This document shows, one piece after another, positions 31,456-31,907 of a stretch of 31,907 bases of DNA. The position numbers and the translations under genes were made by a program. This stretch comes from an uncultured Adlercreutzia sp. Lineage in GTDB: Bacteria > Actinomycetota > Coriobacteriia > Coriobacteriales > Eggerthellaceae. Under the pieces are notes generated by a model. That model had not been told where the DNA came from. It saw nothing but the letters and a program-made list of their open reading frames with translations, and did no database searches. Position 1 is the first letter of the stretch; each line of letters begins with the position of its first letter. The stretch is from positions 1-31,907 of the forward strand of contig CABSMC010000026.1 in assembly GCA_902478715.1 (NCBI GenBank), given 5' to 3'.

Positions 31456-31907
31456 ATGAGAGACGAGAAGAAACGAGAAGGCGCGGGCATGTCCCGGCGC
31501 ACCTTCGCCCTGGGCGTGGGAGGAGCCGGCGTGCTTCTGGCCATGGGCGGCTTGAAGCTGGTGCCCGCGGAGGCGCAGGTGCGGCCGCCCGGAGGACAGG
31601 ACGAGAACCGGCTTGTGGCGTCGTGCATTCGCTGCGAGCGCTGCGTGGAAGCCTGCCCGCGTGGCGCGCTGCGGCCGGCCCACATCGAGGACGGCATCGT
31701 CTCCGTGCGCACCCCCACAACGAACTTCAACGACGGCTGGTGCGACTTCTGCGCCGATGAGAACGACGACGTGCCGCTGTGCGTGGCGGCCTGCCCCACC
31801 GAGGCGCTGGCGCTGCCCGCCGACGCGACCGCCGAAACCACCATCATCGGCAAGGCCGTGCTCATTCGTGAATGGTGCCTGGCCTGGGACAAGAACAACG
31901 GCTGCCG
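31456..31907 (+). CDS. Tat-exported NapG/MauM-like ferredoxin, partial (C-terminus beyond window)
   Basis: About 150 residues are visible. The Tat motif MSRRTFALGVGG and a hydrophobic stretch ending PAEAQ are followed by CIRCERCVEACPRG (first [4Fe-4S] site), a second group CDFCADENDDVPLCVAACPTEAL, and the start of a third region (LIREWCLAWDKNNGC). This matches NapG-type periplasmic ferredoxins, which take electrons from a NapH-type membrane quinol oxidase to a periplasmic molybdopterin reductase. GAGGAGAAGAC precedes the ATG. A NapH-like gene and the catalytic subunit would be expected immediately to the right. Confidence 0.85.
   Translation, partial: MRDEKKREGAGMSRRTFALGVGGAGVLLAMGGLKLVPAEAQVRPPGGQDENRLVASCIRCERCVEACPRGALRPAHIEDGIVSVRTPTTNFNDGWCDFCADENDDVPLCVAACPTEALALPADATAETTIIGKAVLIREWCLAWDKNNGC

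Overview
The window looks like a chromosomal stretch from a high-GC, anaerobic gut actinobacterium of the Eggerthellaceae (Coriobacteriia: Eggerthella, Gordonibacter, Slackia, Adlercreutzia and relatives). The evidence is the density of Tat-exported molybdopterin oxidoreductases with Fe-S partners, a LuxR-type regulator fused to a multi-helix membrane domain beside one of them, TorD-like and NapG-like maturation or electron-transfer genes, and the GC-rich codon use. No database was searched. The genus is not determined, and family assignments rest on recognised motifs and remembered homologues.

Left part (1-8288, mostly minus strand): a DUF2207-type membrane protein cut by the window edge, two tandem TrkA/RCK nucleotide-binding proteins, a membrane-anchored cell-wall hydrolase, a CBS/CorC-like protein, a pair of bacterial PH-domain membrane proteins (YdbS/YdbT type), a MarR-regulator remnant, and an Rpn-family PD-(D/E)XK nuclease abutting that remnant. 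Two non-coding elements stand out here: an 89-nt dispersed repeat (944-1032) and a 100-nt strand-specific hairpin RNA candidate (2502-2601).

Middle (8289-14340, plus strand): a Bce-type peptide-antibiotic sensing and resistance module. It holds an OmpR-family response regulator, a short intramembrane-sensing histidine kinase, a newly noticed 32-residue membrane peptide, an ABC ATPase and a large FtsX-type permease. Both transcription units carry CGTAAG-containing repeats, a plausible shared operator. The second copy of the 89-nt repeat lies in the leader of the transporter unit.

Redox block (14454-31907): first comes an FNR-like regulator with an N-terminal cysteine cluster, followed by a Tat/lipobox molybdopterin oxidoreductase with its Fe-S subunit. 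After a YqeY gene, a minus-strand operon encodes a 1172-residue molybdopterin enzyme closely resembling the gut catechol dehydroxylases, with an Fe-S subunit and a DmsC/NrfD-like membrane anchor. A 12-helix LuxR-type regulator diverges from it. Further right, a multi-cluster ferredoxin-like protein (minus) diverges from a plus-strand operon of two unrecognised proteins, a degenerate UvrD-C-like protein, a TorD chaperone and a Tat-exported NapG-like ferredoxin that runs off the window. The two divergent redox promoters (about 24860-24915 and 28100-28156) share TCATAGG boxes and an 11-mer, suggesting common regulation.

No tRNA, rRNA, CRISPR array or complete insertion sequence was seen.
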